DNA from: Eubacterium sp. 14-2
GTDB lineage: Bacteria; Bacillota; Clostridia; Lachnospirales; Lachnospiraceae
Direction of reading: 5' to 3'
DNA length: 64,000 bases
Assembly (NCBI RefSeq): GCF_000403845.2
Contig: NZ_KE159567.1
Span: 1,062,911-1,126,910 of the forward strand
Below, in pieces: positions 20,376 through 28,187 of this stretch (position 1 is its first letter; each line of letters begins with the position of its first letter). The position numbers and the translations under genes were made by a program. The notes under the pieces are model-generated. The model was not told the origin of the DNA and did not search any database. It was given only the letters and a program-made list of their open reading frames with translations.

Positions 20376-21452
20376 TTAGTTGTGATTTTCTATAACCGGA
20401 AAAAAGATAATGCTATCGTAATTTTTATTTTCTATTGATAAAGGAGTGCTTTTCATTTGATTATTTAAAATATCATAATCTACAATAAAACCTAGATTTA
20501 CATATCCATTCTTGTTCTCTGTAGCTTCATTTCGAGAAAAGAAGTATACATGGTTTTCATTTATCAAAGAACTGCTGACATAAGTATTTTGTGGTAAACT
20601 GCTTAATTCGACAATAGTGCTATCGGATTCTATTTTGCAAATTATATTATCAAACACACCATATAAAAAGTTATTAAATGAAAAAATACTGCTAATATTT
20701 TTATCAAAATTCATAGAGGTCAATTTTTCTAATGAATCCATATCAAGTATATCTATTTCTTTTATATATCCATTCATATCTGCAACTGAACAATATAAAT
20801 TGCCATCATAGAGAACAACTTCCTTATAGTCTCTATTAGGTGATGTTATATTTTCTTTAATTGTTGAATCGGCTAAGTTGTATTTGATTATTTTACCGCT
20901 CCATTGATCTTTTTCTAAATTGAGATATGAACCGATAATGTAAACAGTATTATTTTCGCACAAAATATCCGAGGCAAAAATGTCAAATATCTTTTTTTCT
21001 AAAATGTTCCCTTGTATATCTTGAATTACAAACAAATTTTGATAAGTATTATCTGTTATGTTGCCATTCATCACAGCAACGATGTTTTCATTATTAATAG
21101 TAATAGTCGTGACACCAGAATAATTTGGATTATCCAAAAGATTAAATTCGGTGACATTTCCTTGCGTATCTATTAGTAGATGGTTATTAGCCCTGTTTCC
21201 CCCCGCAATGAAAGTGTTATCTACTAAATCGCTTTTTGAAATATCTTGGATTTTTAATGATTCCTGACTTGTAATATTTCCATCTATATCAATTCCGACT
21301 AAACCGCCAGATTTATTTAACATATCAGAATGTACGATATAATATGCAGTTTTTTCAGTAGAAAAACTGTTTTTTTTGAATATTTTGTTGCAAAAAATAC
21401 ATATAGTAACTATAACTAGGATGCAGCCTATTGTTAATAATCTTTTCTTCAT
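20376..21452 (-). CDS. Membrane-anchored extracellular beta-propeller-like protein
   Basis: A 358-aa protein with an N-terminal signal anchor (LLTIGCILVIVTICIFCNKIF) and an exported remainder built of repeated short beta strands of the GxxxxIDxxGN kind (VGIDIDGNITSQ, LLIDTQGNVTEF, IQDIQGNILEKK). The periodicity fits a WD/NHL-like propeller. AT-rich codon use contrasts with the backbone. It lies about 100 nt downstream of the papain-like peptidase gene on the same strand and may share its transcript. Binding partner unknown. Confidence 0.7.
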   Translation of the reverse strand: MKKRLLTIGCILVIVTICIFCNKIFKKNSFSTEKTAYYIVHSDMLNKSGGLVGIDIDGNITSQESLKIQDISKSDLVDNTFIAGGNRANNHLLIDTQGNVTEFNLLDNPNYSGVTTITINNENIVAVMNGNITDNTYQNLFVIQDIQGNILEKKIFDIFASDILCENNTVYIIGSYLNLEKDQWSGKIIKYNLADSTIKENITSPNRDYKEVVLYDGNLYCSVADMNGYIKEIDILDMDSLEKLTSMNFDKNISSIFSFNNFLYGVFDNIICKIESDSTIVELSSLPQNTYVSSSLINENHVYFFSRNEATENKNGYVNLGFIVDYDILNNQMKSTPLSIENKNYDSIIFFPVIENHN

Positions 21453-21471
21453 AAATTATCTCCACTTTAAA

Positions 21472-21508
21472 ATCAGCCAGTGTAATTGGAAGTATTGCAC
21501 TGGCTGAT
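21472..21508 (-). terminator. Hairpin between the two minus-strand secreted-protein genes
   Basis: Arms ATCAGCCAGTG (21472-21482) and CACTGGCTGAT (21498-21508) form a perfect 11-bp stem. On the minus strand it is followed by only a weak T-rich run, so termination may be partial. Confidence 0.55.
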
Positions 21509-21550
21509 AAAAATAAATTATTGAATCCACTTCGCAATTTGCGAATTAAA

Positions 21551-22258
21551 TTACTGAACCTTTTTTACAATGTAAGTATTCGATGAATTTACCAGATCGG
21601 CAGGCGCAATGATAGCATTTGGAATTGAACCTGTTTCGCAGTTGATTCCTGCATCTAACCAAGCCTGCCATACTAACTGACTGCAATAAAACTTTTCAGT
21701 GGTGGTTTTGTTAGTGAATACCCAGTTGTACGGTTTTCCAACCTGTTTTGCGGCAAAAGCGGCGGCTGTAGAATATTGTGAGGAGGAAGCTCCGTTAGGA
21801 CGAACTAAAAGTGCGCCTGACTTGGTATTCCATGTGTTATCGTAATATTGAACGCCATCTTTATCTATAGGACTCCAATTCTTGGCATACGATTCTATCG
21901 TTTTTGCACTGTTTGAGGAAACGATGGCAGCATGTCCAGCAAAGCCAACACTTCCGGAGTCAATCATAAGACTTACTAAAATATCTCCGTAAGTTCCTAA
22001 TGCTGAACTTCTTGTTTCCGGCAGATCGGATTTGACATCGTTCTCAGCGGCGATTCTGCCTTCTTCCAACATTGCAGGAAGATTGCGTTCAATTTCAGCG
22101 ATAACTGCCTGATCTTCTGCGTATAATTCCTCGTACATTTTTGTTGTTTCTTCATCGTAATTAGGCATGTTCGCTTCCTGTGCAAAGGCGGTGGTTGAAA
22201 AAGAGCATACCATCGCAAGGGATAAGGCAAGGGCAATAAAATTTTTTGTTGTTTTCAT
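21551..22258 (-). CDS. Secreted papain-like (YiiX/permuted NlpC-P60) cysteine peptidase
   Basis: A 235-aa protein with a Sec signal peptide (FIALALSLAMVCSFSTTAFA). The mature part carries a His-first motif (GFAGHAAIVSS) and a later Cys in FYCSQLVWQAWLDAG, the circularly permuted order of YiiX/YebB-type NlpC/P60 enzymes. Likely substrate is peptidoglycan or peptide. A good AAATTAGGAGGATT site precedes ATG. Upstream is a divergent region shared with the quorum promoter for the HNH toxin, including a palindromic AGCATATxATATGCT near 22359-22373. Confidence 0.75.
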   Translation of the reverse strand: MKTTKNFIALALSLAMVCSFSTTAFAQEANMPNYDEETTKMYEELYAEDQAVIAEIERNLPAMLEEGRIAAENDVKSDLPETRSSALGTYGDILVSLMIDSGSVGFAGHAAIVSSNSAKTIESYAKNWSPIDKDGVQYYDNTWNTKSGALLVRPNGASSSQYSTAAAFAAKQVGKPYNWVFTNKTTTEKFYCSQLVWQAWLDAGINCETGSIPNAIIAPADLVNSSNTYIVKKVQ

Positions 22259-22389
22259 TTCTAATCCTCCTAATTTAATTCTAATCAGTTATGTGGTATT
22301 AATTTTAGTAGCGCATTATAATCTCCCCCTTTCTCAAAAAGCAATATATGATATTTTAAGCATATCATATGCTAAAAAAGATTCATATG

Positions 22390-22456
22390 CCGTTTTCTGC
22401 AAAAACAGGTCGCTTTCTGCAAGGGATATTGAATTATTCAAGAAAATTATTAGAAT
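22390..22456 (+). promoter_or_regulatory. LytTR-type direct-repeat promoter (site 1, HNH toxin)
   Basis: Repeats CCGTTTTCTGCA (22390-22401) and TCGCTTTCTGCA (22410-22421) are 20 bp apart. After 7 nt comes -35 TTGAAT (22429-22434), 16 nt, then -10 TAGAAT (22451-22456). The toxin starts at 22639, leaving a leader of about 180 nt that contains a minimal ORF (ATG GTT TGA at 22513) behind an AGGAGG. Confidence 0.8.
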
Positions 22457-22638
22457 ATATTAAAATACAGATAATTTCATAAGTTATTTTTATTGAATAG
22501 GAGGTGAATCCGATGGTTTGAATTAGGCTGTGTATTCATAAACATAAAAACACAGAAGATTATAGTGAAAAAAGTACAGGTCTTGTTCTTGTATGTGTAT
22601 TATAATCACTGATAACAAAATTGAAAGAGAGGTATTTT

Positions 22639-23535
22639 ATGATTAAGAAACATTTCACAAAAATCTTATGTTTAGCTTTATCGCTCATAATGGTCATGAG
22701 CATGGGAACATCTGTATTTGCGAGCGAAACCGATGATAATGGTAGTATTCCTGCTGTCGAAGATACAGCTATTTTCACTAGCGATACGTTTTTCTACAAT
22801 GCCGAAACTGGCGAAACCGTTGCCGAAAATGGTGAACCATTTGCTTTTGATGATATTGAATTTGAATTTGAAGAGTCTGAAAGCCAAGATGGTATATCTA
22901 CGGCAGATGTATCAATCGAGATTTATTTGCTTCGTGGAGGATTGAAAAGAACCAGCAATGGAACATTTACATGGTGGTTTAATACTGATTGCCCAACATC
23001 TCCGATTAATAAACCTAATATTAAAGTGACTGCACAGTTACAGGGAAATTTCACTACAGGTTCGACATTTTCAAATGTTGGAAGTCCTGTATATCATACT
23101 TATAATACAAATGCCGAGTATGGAATTGATTATACATGGACAAGCACTGCGAAAACAGGTTACTATCGTATCAAATTTACACTAACGGATTATGATGCTG
23201 GCGGTAAAGTTCAATCTGCTAATACTAATTCACAACTTTGGAATAGAACAGGTCATGCATGGACTTTTTCATTTAGTGATAGTGCTAGTGGAAAATACTT
23301 GCCTAAACCGCCAGCAAACTATACAAAAGGAGCTACATCAACACGTCCATCAAATCTAGCTGATACTTATTATACTACATATACGAACAATACAGGGGTA
23401 ACCCTAAATCGTTCTTTATATGATGTTCATCATATTCAGCCATTAGCTTATGGCGGCAATAATAGCTATAGTAATCTTATTCATCTGCCGAAAGCAACAC
23501 ATACAAGTGTGACAAGTTGGTGGGCTGGATATTAA
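22639..23535 (+). CDS. Secreted HNH nuclease toxin (bacteriocin-like)
   Basis: A 299-aa protein with a Sec signal peptide (ILCLALSLIMVMSMGTSVFA), an acidic stretch that may be a propeptide, a beta-rich middle, and a C-terminal HNH motif (DVHHIQPLAYGGNNSYSN then LIHLPKATH) with the expected His-His, Asn and His. Position behind a quorum-type promoter and 15 nt before a small cytoplasmic protein suggests an exported nuclease effector with its immunity gene. The start is ATG 22639 after GAGAGG. DNA or RNA as target is not shown by the sequence. Confidence 0.78.
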   Translation: MIKKHFTKILCLALSLIMVMSMGTSVFASETDDNGSIPAVEDTAIFTSDTFFYNAETGETVAENGEPFAFDDIEFEFEESESQDGISTADVSIEIYLLRGGLKRTSNGTFTWWFNTDCPTSPINKPNIKVTAQLQGNFTTGSTFSNVGSPVYHTYNTNAEYGIDYTWTSTAKTGYYRIKFTLTDYDAGGKVQSANTNSQLWNRTGHAWTFSFSDSASGKYLPKPPANYTKGATSTRPSNLADTYYTTYTNNTGVTLNRSLYDVHHIQPLAYGGNNSYSNLIHLPKATHTSVTSWWAGY

Positions 23536-23550
23536 GAAAGGAAGATTCCA

Positions 23551-24066
23551 TTGAGCAACGAGTACGAAAAATTTCAAAAACTGAAAGTAGATACCTCGTG
23601 TATTGGATTGGCTCGTGAAGAAAATTCTAAATATTTTTGTACTCCAATAGGAGCAACTATAATCGGGTGGGATAATGGAATACATTATATTTTTATAAAA
23701 GGTTTTGATGAAATGGTTTTTGCTGTAAATCCGGATACTGTTTGTGACTATTATGTGTACCCATTAGCTAATAATTTCTCTGACTTCTTAAGTCTTGTAC
23801 TTGCAACAAAGGGAACTAATACATTACAACAAATTATTCAATGGGATAAACAGCAATATATGGATTTTTCCAGTTCTCCTGATGAAGTTGAATATGCTTC
23901 TAGCAAAAAGGTTATAGAAGCATTGGAAGCAATACGCTCAATTGGGGTTTTGCCAATGGAAAACCCTTTTGAGTATGTAAAAAAAATACAAAATAGTTTT
24001 CAGTATTCAAAAATAGTTTTTAGCGATGAGTTTTATGATATTACAGGGCAAGAGAAGTTAAACTAA
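23551..24066 (+). CDS. Probable immunity protein (SMI1/KNR4-like)
   Basis: A 171-aa cytoplasmic protein without signal peptide, starting TTG 23551 after GAAAGGAAG. The pattern IGATIIGWDNGIHYIFI, then MVFAVNPDTV and YPLANNFSDFLSLVLA, resembles SMI1/KNR4 immunity proteins that pair with nuclease toxins. It lies 15 nt after the HNH toxin and would bind and inhibit it. The toxin-immunity pairing is inferred from position and fold resemblance. Confidence 0.68.
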   Translation: MSNEYEKFQKLKVDTSCIGLAREENSKYFCTPIGATIIGWDNGIHYIFIKGFDEMVFAVNPDTVCDYYVYPLANNFSDFLSLVLATKGTNTLQQIIQWDKQQYMDFSSSPDEVEYASSKKVIEALEAIRSIGVLPMENPFEYVKKIQNSFQYSKIVFSDEFYDITGQEKLN

Positions 24067-24245
24067 TTGCGAATATAACTAGAAAACTGCGGTTATCTTA
24101 TTTTAGTTTTAACCTATAAGTCAATTTAGAAAGAACCTTCAGGATATGAAATTGAACTTTAGTGAATTATTGAATATGAAGGAAATGGAAAAACTGATTT
24201 CATAAACAAATCGGTGTCCGTTATGACTGGAAAGGCTAATAGCGG

Positions 24246-24290
24246 AAAAATCCCCTTGAATCAGATGGTGATTGTTCAAGGGGATTTTTT
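24246..24290. terminator. Bidirectional terminator between convergent genes
   Basis: A 15-bp stem (24246-24260 with 24275-24289) has a T-run on the plus side and an A-run at its base that serves as T-run on the minus strand. It separates the immunity gene from the convergent alpha-CTD-like gene. The 24067-24245 interval holds only a 19-codon ORF at 24146. Confidence 0.8.
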
Positions 24291-24308
24291 ATCTCTATAA
24301 ATAGATAC

Positions 24309-25079
24309 TTATTTTTGATATTCTACTAACATCGCTTTTACACTAGACAATATTGCCGAAGGCATACTCTCAATATATTCTTCAGAGCAGGATCGTAGTT
24401 CTGCAATAGTATCAATCCGGTATTTTCTGCTTATTTTCTGAGCAATTTTTCCTGATAAAAGTTCAAACAGATATTGATCTTCCCATTCTTGAAAGACAAC
24501 TCCATTATCCTTTAAGATATAATATGCTTTCATGGTGTCGTAGTAATATTGCTGGCATATGATATGTAAATCATGCGTGGTTATTTTGTTGAAATCGTCA
24601 ATAGAAGCAAGATTGTACTTATAGAGAGTTTCGTAATGCCTAGAAGTAAAAGGCAAGTGATATTGAGCCAAACTTTCTTTAATGCTTTGTACAGAGTGCA
24701 GCTCTATATGATATGCCTGACATAGTTCTTCCAGCTCAATCATTGTTTGCTCTCCGAGGTTGCGCAAACTTGCAAGTTCTTCTTTGGAACATAAAGTTAA
24801 TTGAGATAAGTAGAGGAAATAATTTCTCTCAAGAATATGGAAAAGCCTTTTGGACATAGAAACATCGTAAATTGACACTGCATTGTCTGGGGGCAGTAAA
24901 TATCCAGCATCATTGAGTTCCTGAATGATGGAATAAATATGATGAAGTTTAAAGGGGAATTTCTGAATCAAAGATATATAGTTTTGACCTTCCAGATCGG
25001 AAACCATAGTGAATCCCAGTTCATGAAGTATATTTTTAGCATGGTAAGAAATTTTCAAATCATTTATCTGTAAATCCAT
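24309..25079 (-). CDS. RNA polymerase alpha-CTD-like protein (copy 1)
   Basis: A 256-aa cytoplasmic protein. The segment LRNLGEQTMIELEELCQAY then HIEL closely follows the RNAP alpha C-terminal domain signature (xRNLGxKSLxEVxxxLxxxGLxL). An N-terminal ISYHAKNILHELGFTMVSDL and a C-terminal segment look like further helix-hairpin-helix modules. It has no alpha N-terminal domain, so it is not a subunit copy. AAAGGAG and homology with the paralogue at 27024 set the start at ATG 25079. A reverse LytTR-type site lies directly upstream. I infer an effector acting on transcription; this is not established. Confidence 0.72.
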   Translation of the reverse strand: MDLQINDLKISYHAKNILHELGFTMVSDLEGQNYISLIQKFPFKLHHIYSIIQELNDAGYLLPPDNAVSIYDVSMSKRLFHILERNYFLYLSQLTLCSKEELASLRNLGEQTMIELEELCQAYHIELHSVQSIKESLAQYHLPFTSRHYETLYKYNLASIDDFNKITTHDLHIICQQYYYDTMKAYYILKDNGVVFQEWEDQYLFELLSGKIAQKISRKYRIDTIAELRSCSEEYIESMPSAILSSVKAMLVEYQK

Positions 25080-25101
25080 AAAAAACACTCCTTTATGATT
25101 T

Positions 25102-25170
25102 ATTTTACTTGATATAAATGTAATTTTGCAATACATTAAGCAGAAAATGACAATATTAAGCAGAAAATGA
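25102..25170 (-). promoter_or_regulatory. LytTR-type direct-repeat promoter (site 2, alpha-CTD-like gene)
   Basis: On the minus strand, TCATTTTCTGCT (25170-25159) and TCATTTTCTGCT (25150-25139) are 20 bp apart. After 7 nt comes -35 TTGCAA (25131-25126). The best -10, TAAAAT (25107-25102), is at 18 nt instead of 16. It points to the gene starting at 25079. Confidence 0.68.
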
Positions 25171-25241
25171 TTAATATATGAGATTCAAGCAGATAATCCC
25201 GATTTGTAGAAGCAATGCAATAAACAGAGGGCATATAATTA

Positions 25242-25308
25242 CCGTTTTCTGCAATAATGAACCGTATTCTGCAAAGGAAATTGAAGATTTTGTATGTTTT
25301 GGTATTAT
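25242..25308 (+). promoter_or_regulatory. LytTR-type direct-repeat promoter (site 3, secreted protein)
   Basis: CCGTTTTCTGCA (25242-25253) and CCGTATTCTGCA (25262-25273), 20 bp apart; 7 nt; -35 TTGAAG (25281-25286); 16 nt; -10 TATTAT (25303-25308). It is back to back with site 2, making a divergent quorum-type control region. Confidence 0.8.
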
Positions 25309-25376
25309 ATAGTTGTTCATGTATTGCAGCCACATAAAAGAATATATTATCATGTTTTGTAAGGAGGTATTTGGAA

Positions 25377-25850
25377 ATGAAGAAATTATTATCATTGATT
25401 ACCTGTTTTGCACTTTGTGTAATGCTTGTAATGCCTGTTTCAGCAGCCGAAGTAAAAGCAACAGAGAATGTGGCAGTTGAGGAGGCTGTGATTGAAAATG
25501 AAGCTGTAGCATATTCAACAGGTTATTTTACTGGACAGACAGGAAAAATGAACTCATGGGAAGGTACAGAGTCAGCGGCATATACTATTTCATCAGGATC
25601 TATTCCCAGAGAGGCAGTTGTAACAAAAGTTACTCTCAATGTGACAGTTAGCTCAGGCAGTTCAGGATTTTATATTTTTGTAGAATGTCCTGATGGTACA
25701 TATGCAGAAAGGTATGTGTCAAGAAGTGGACAAATAACAATTACTGATCTGAATGGACATTTGGCTTATGGTAAATGGAAAATTTCTATCATGTCCGTAG
25801 GTCAGGTTTCTACTGCAACTGCTCGGATGAGGGTGGATTATTCATATTAA
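25377..25850 (+). CDS. Secreted beta-sandwich protein of unknown function
   Basis: A 157-aa protein with a Sec signal peptide (LLSLITCFALCVMLVMPVSAA), an acidic Val/Glu segment that could be a propeptide, and a C-terminal all-beta domain (VVTKVTLNVTVSSGSSGFY then ISIMSVGQVSTATARMRVDY). This resembles the proprotein-convertase P-domain-like sandwiches; no catalytic residues are visible. AAGGAGG at 25361-25367 picks ATG 25377 over TTG 25371. Controlled by site 3, so probably exported at high cell density. Confidence 0.72.
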   Translation: MKKLLSLITCFALCVMLVMPVSAAEVKATENVAVEEAVIENEAVAYSTGYFTGQTGKMNSWEGTESAAYTISSGSIPREAVVTKVTLNVTVSSGSSGFYIFVECPDGTYAERYVSRSGQITITDLNGHLAYGKWKISIMSVGQVSTATARMRVDYSY

Positions 25851-25889
25851 TACAGACTTTTAATGTGGTTGTGTGCGGTGAGCAAAATG

Positions 25890-25931
25890 AAGGTGCTATA
25901 CTTTCTTGACTTAAGTATAGCACCTTTGTAA
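25890..25931. terminator. Terminator between convergent genes
   Basis: A perfect 14-bp stem, AAGGTGCTATACTT (25890-25903) with AAGTATAGCACCTT (25913-25926), between the secreted protein gene and the minus-strand gene at 25964. Confidence 0.8.
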
Positions 25932-25963
25932 TGTTAATTTCTGCTTTGTAAGATTTTCAACAG

Positions 25964-26527
25964 CTAAATAAATGTGTCAAATTGATTCTTTCTTGTGTTT
26001 GAACCGTTTATTTCTGAATTGAACAATGTCTCATCAGAAAATATTTCGTCTAAAATATCTTGTGAAACGGGTTTTCCTACAGTCCAACCGGGTACTTTTT
26101 CTTTAATAGCATTAGAAATTTTTTTAGAAAAATTCTTTTCCAATTGTCCCAATGTATAGGCGGCAGATACACGATCACTTGTTTTTAACGTTTTATAGTA
26201 TTCGTTTTTTGCACGAGCTAAAGTCTCCCATTCTGCTTCATTATCACCAGACATTCCGTAGTATTTGTAAAATGAATCCTTTACGCTGTTAAAAATCTTC
26301 TGCTTCATTTCATCAGATACTTTAATGATTTTTTTGGCATTTGGATTATTAGTAGCACACATTCCCTCAACACCATAAGAATTTTTGCGATGTCCTGATA
26401 AGAAATCTGCCAATGTATTTCTGTGTCCATTATTGTTCACGGATGTTGAGTTTATTTTGGGTTGGGAAAAAGCTGTTTTCTGAGGAAAGAGCTTTGAGAT
26501 AGTCATATTTGTCAGTCCTATACGCAT
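25964..26527 (-). CDS. Lachnospiraceae accessory protein of unknown function
   Basis: A 187-aa hydrophilic protein without signal or membrane segment. An Asn/Ser-rich N-terminus is followed by a helical domain (MKQKIFNSVKDSFYKYYGM, then EWETLARAKNEYYKTLK). It resembles in style the unknown proteins next to the two Cys-rich peptide clusters, but I cannot show homology. AAGGAGG seven bases upstream picks ATG 26527 over TTG 26533. An extended -10 (TGCTATACT on the minus strand) lies about 25 bp upstream. Confidence 0.62.
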   Translation of the reverse strand: MRIGLTNMTISKLFPQKTAFSQPKINSTSVNNNGHRNTLADFLSGHRKNSYGVEGMCATNNPNAKKIIKVSDEMKQKIFNSVKDSFYKYYGMSGDNEAEWETLARAKNEYYKTLKTSDRVSAAYTLGQLEKNFSKKISNAIKEKVPGWTVGKPVSQDILDEIFSDETLFNSEINGSNTRKNQFDTFI

Positions 26528-26588
26528 ATGCAAACCTCCTTAAATACTTTTTGTTTAAGTATAGCATATCTTTGAGATTATATATATG

Positions 26589-26640
26589 CCGTTTTCTGCA
26601 ACAGAAGGTCATTTTCTGCTATGAATATCCGTTTTGTGCA
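26589..26640 (+). promoter_or_regulatory. Triple LytTR-type repeat (site 4, XRE gene)
   Basis: Three elements in 20-bp phase: CCGTTTTCTGCA (26589-26600), TCATTTTCTGCT (26609-26620) and CCGTTTTGTGCA (26629-26640). The third covers where the -35 would sit at the other sites, and no clear -10 is found at 16-18 nt. Binding here may repress, or may act on an overlooked promoter for the XRE gene at 26746. Confidence 0.68.
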
Positions 26641-26745
26641 ATTAAAATTACAGATTATGGACTGAAATCAGTCCCTTATCAGTAAAAGCATTGAATGCAA
26701 TATTTACAAATAGGACTAAAACGGGTTCATGGGTATGGTGATAAT

Positions 26746-26979
26746 ATGGAGCAGAAAATAAAGCAGGATGAAATATTTATTGGGCAGAATATTAGGCGGC
26801 TTAGGAAAGAGAAAGGTATCCGGCAGACAGAAATGGTGGCGCTGATGCAATTACAAAATGTATCTGTCACCAGAGAAGCATTAGTCAAAATAGAGAGAGG
26901 CATACAGCATATACAGGCATCACAGCTTAGGGCAATCCGAAATGTATTAAAAACAACATATGATGAATTGCTGAAATAA
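26746..26979 (+). CDS. XRE-family (Cro/CI) regulator, small
   Basis: A 77-aa DNA-binding protein consisting of one helix-turn-helix domain: IGQNIRRLRKEKGIRQTEM, VTREALVKIERGIQHIQ and LRAIRNVLKTTYDELLK. The frame is open further upstream, but ATG 26746 fits the domain start. It lies between the two alpha-CTD-like genes and behind the triple repeat, which suggests a link to the quorum regulon. Confidence 0.8.
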   Translation: MEQKIKQDEIFIGQNIRRLRKEKGIRQTEMVALMQLQNVSVTREALVKIERGIQHIQASQLRAIRNVLKTTYDELLK

Positions 26980-27008
26980 GAATGACAGATCGGTGTGACC
27001 TGTCATTC
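26980..27008. terminator. Hairpin between convergent XRE and alpha-CTD-like genes
   Basis: GAATGACAG (26980-26988) pairs with CTGTCATTC (27000-27008), a perfect 9-bp stem directly after the XRE stop. T-run is poor; probably a weak bidirectional terminator. Confidence 0.55.
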
Positions 27009-27023
27009 AACTATTTTACATAT

Positions 27024-27782
27024 CTATCCAATTGATAACAAATTCTTTATTGCTACTGAAAATGAATTTGAAGATGAAATCTGCTGTCTTAATTTCTGCT
27101 CATCACATGCAGGGATTTGTGAAAGCAGGCTGACTTTATGTTTTTTCCAGAGCATAGCGGCTTTTTTTTCAGGCAGGATCTCAAAGATAAATTTGTCCTC
27201 CCAGTTATTAAATGCAATTCCATTCTCTCTTAAAATAAAGTAAATTCGCATGGTAAGGCTGTAATCTTCCTGACATATATGGTATAAGTCCTTAGCTGTT
27301 TTATGTTTAAAGTCGTCCATGCAGGATATATTGTACTGGAACAGCAGGGGGTAGATTTTTTGGGGGAACTGGTATTTATCAAAATACTCTTTGATGGATA
27401 ACATTGACCGTATTTCAATATGATACGCCCTACAGATCTGTTCCAGCTCTATTGCTGTTTTTTCTCCTAAATTTCTAAAATGCAGGATTCTTTCTTTGGG
27501 ATAGGAAGAAAGCTGCGAAAGATACATAACGCCATTTTGTATAAGGGCATTTTGTAACCGCTTTGACATAGAGACATCATAAACTGATATTTCGTCGCTT
27601 GGCGGTAACAGATGACCTAATGCGTTTAATTCGTTGATTATGGGTTCTAAATTAAAATTCTTGGGGAACTTGTCTATCAGAGTGATATAGTTTTGCCCTT
27701 CCAGTTCTGAAACCTTTGTCAAACCTACGCTTTTCAGGGCAGCTTTGGCAGCAGCAGAAATATTTAGGTCTTGTATGTTCAT
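27024..27782 (-). CDS. RNA polymerase alpha-CTD-like protein (copy 2)
   Basis: A paralogue of the 24309-25079 product, of similar length and colinear: shared EGQNYI(S/T)LI, the LLPP...SIYDVSMSKRL segment (SVYDVSMSKRL here), and the alpha-CTD-like FRNLGEKTAIELEQICRAY. Divergence elsewhere is clear, so this is not a recent duplicate. Start taken as ATG 27782 by alignment with copy 1; ATG 27794 is closer to AAAGGAG but too close. The promoter upstream (TTGTAT-16-TATACT on the minus strand, near 27837-27864) lacks clear LytTR repeats, so the two copies may be regulated differently. Confidence 0.7.
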   Translation of the reverse strand: MNIQDLNISAAAKAALKSVGLTKVSELEGQNYITLIDKFPKNFNLEPIINELNALGHLLPPSDEISVYDVSMSKRLQNALIQNGVMYLSQLSSYPKERILHFRNLGEKTAIELEQICRAYHIEIRSMLSIKEYFDKYQFPQKIYPLLFQYNISCMDDFKHKTAKDLYHICQEDYSLTMRIYFILRENGIAFNNWEDKFIFEILPEKKAAMLWKKHKVSLLSQIPACDEQKLRQQISSSNSFSVAIKNLLSIG

Positions 27783-27956
27783 ATCTAATATCATTGCTCC
27801 TTTATTTTGGGGATTCAAATAGAAACAATCCTAGTATAACACTTTTTCCGAAAAATACAAACCTGAAAAGGACTAATATGGGTTCGGAAAATAAAATTAT
27901 GATTATTTCATGCTAATAAGTAAGTAAAGATATCTATAATCACTTATTTATTAGTG

Positions 27957-28023
27957 TCAAAATCTGCATAAACAGGTCATTTTCTGTAATTTAATTGACT
28001 AATGCGTTAAAGGGAAATAAAAT
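27957..28023 (+). promoter_or_regulatory. LytTR-type direct-repeat promoter (site 5, regulator-kinase operon)
   Basis: TCAAAATCTGCA (27957-27968) and TCATTTTCTGTA (27977-27988), 20 bp apart; 6 nt; -35 TTGACT (27995-28000); 17 nt; -10 TAAAAT (28018-28023). The repeats are weaker and the core promoter stronger than at other sites, as expected for basal expression with positive feedback. A leader of about 160 nt runs to the regulator start. Confidence 0.72.
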
Positions 28024-28187
28024 GAAAGGGCTAATTCATACTGTTTTTGGCATGTCGTATTTCTTTACTATGAATATAGGTGGAGGATTAAAGATTTCGG
28101 CACGATATGTCGAAATACAAGCTAAAGGAAGTACGATACTTCAGAGACAGGCTACCATTAGATTATTGAGAGGGGAGGGAAAAATGG

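Noticed and set aside
22513-22521. ATG GTT TGA mini-ORF behind AGGAGG in the toxin leader
   Set aside because: Two-codon ORFs behind good ribosome sites can arise by chance; no evidence of translational control.
24146-24205. 19-codon ORF MKLNFSELLNMKEMEKLIS
   Set aside because: Short, weak ribosome site (TTCAGGAT), no quorum promoter and no relation to known leaderless peptides; could be a gene remnant.
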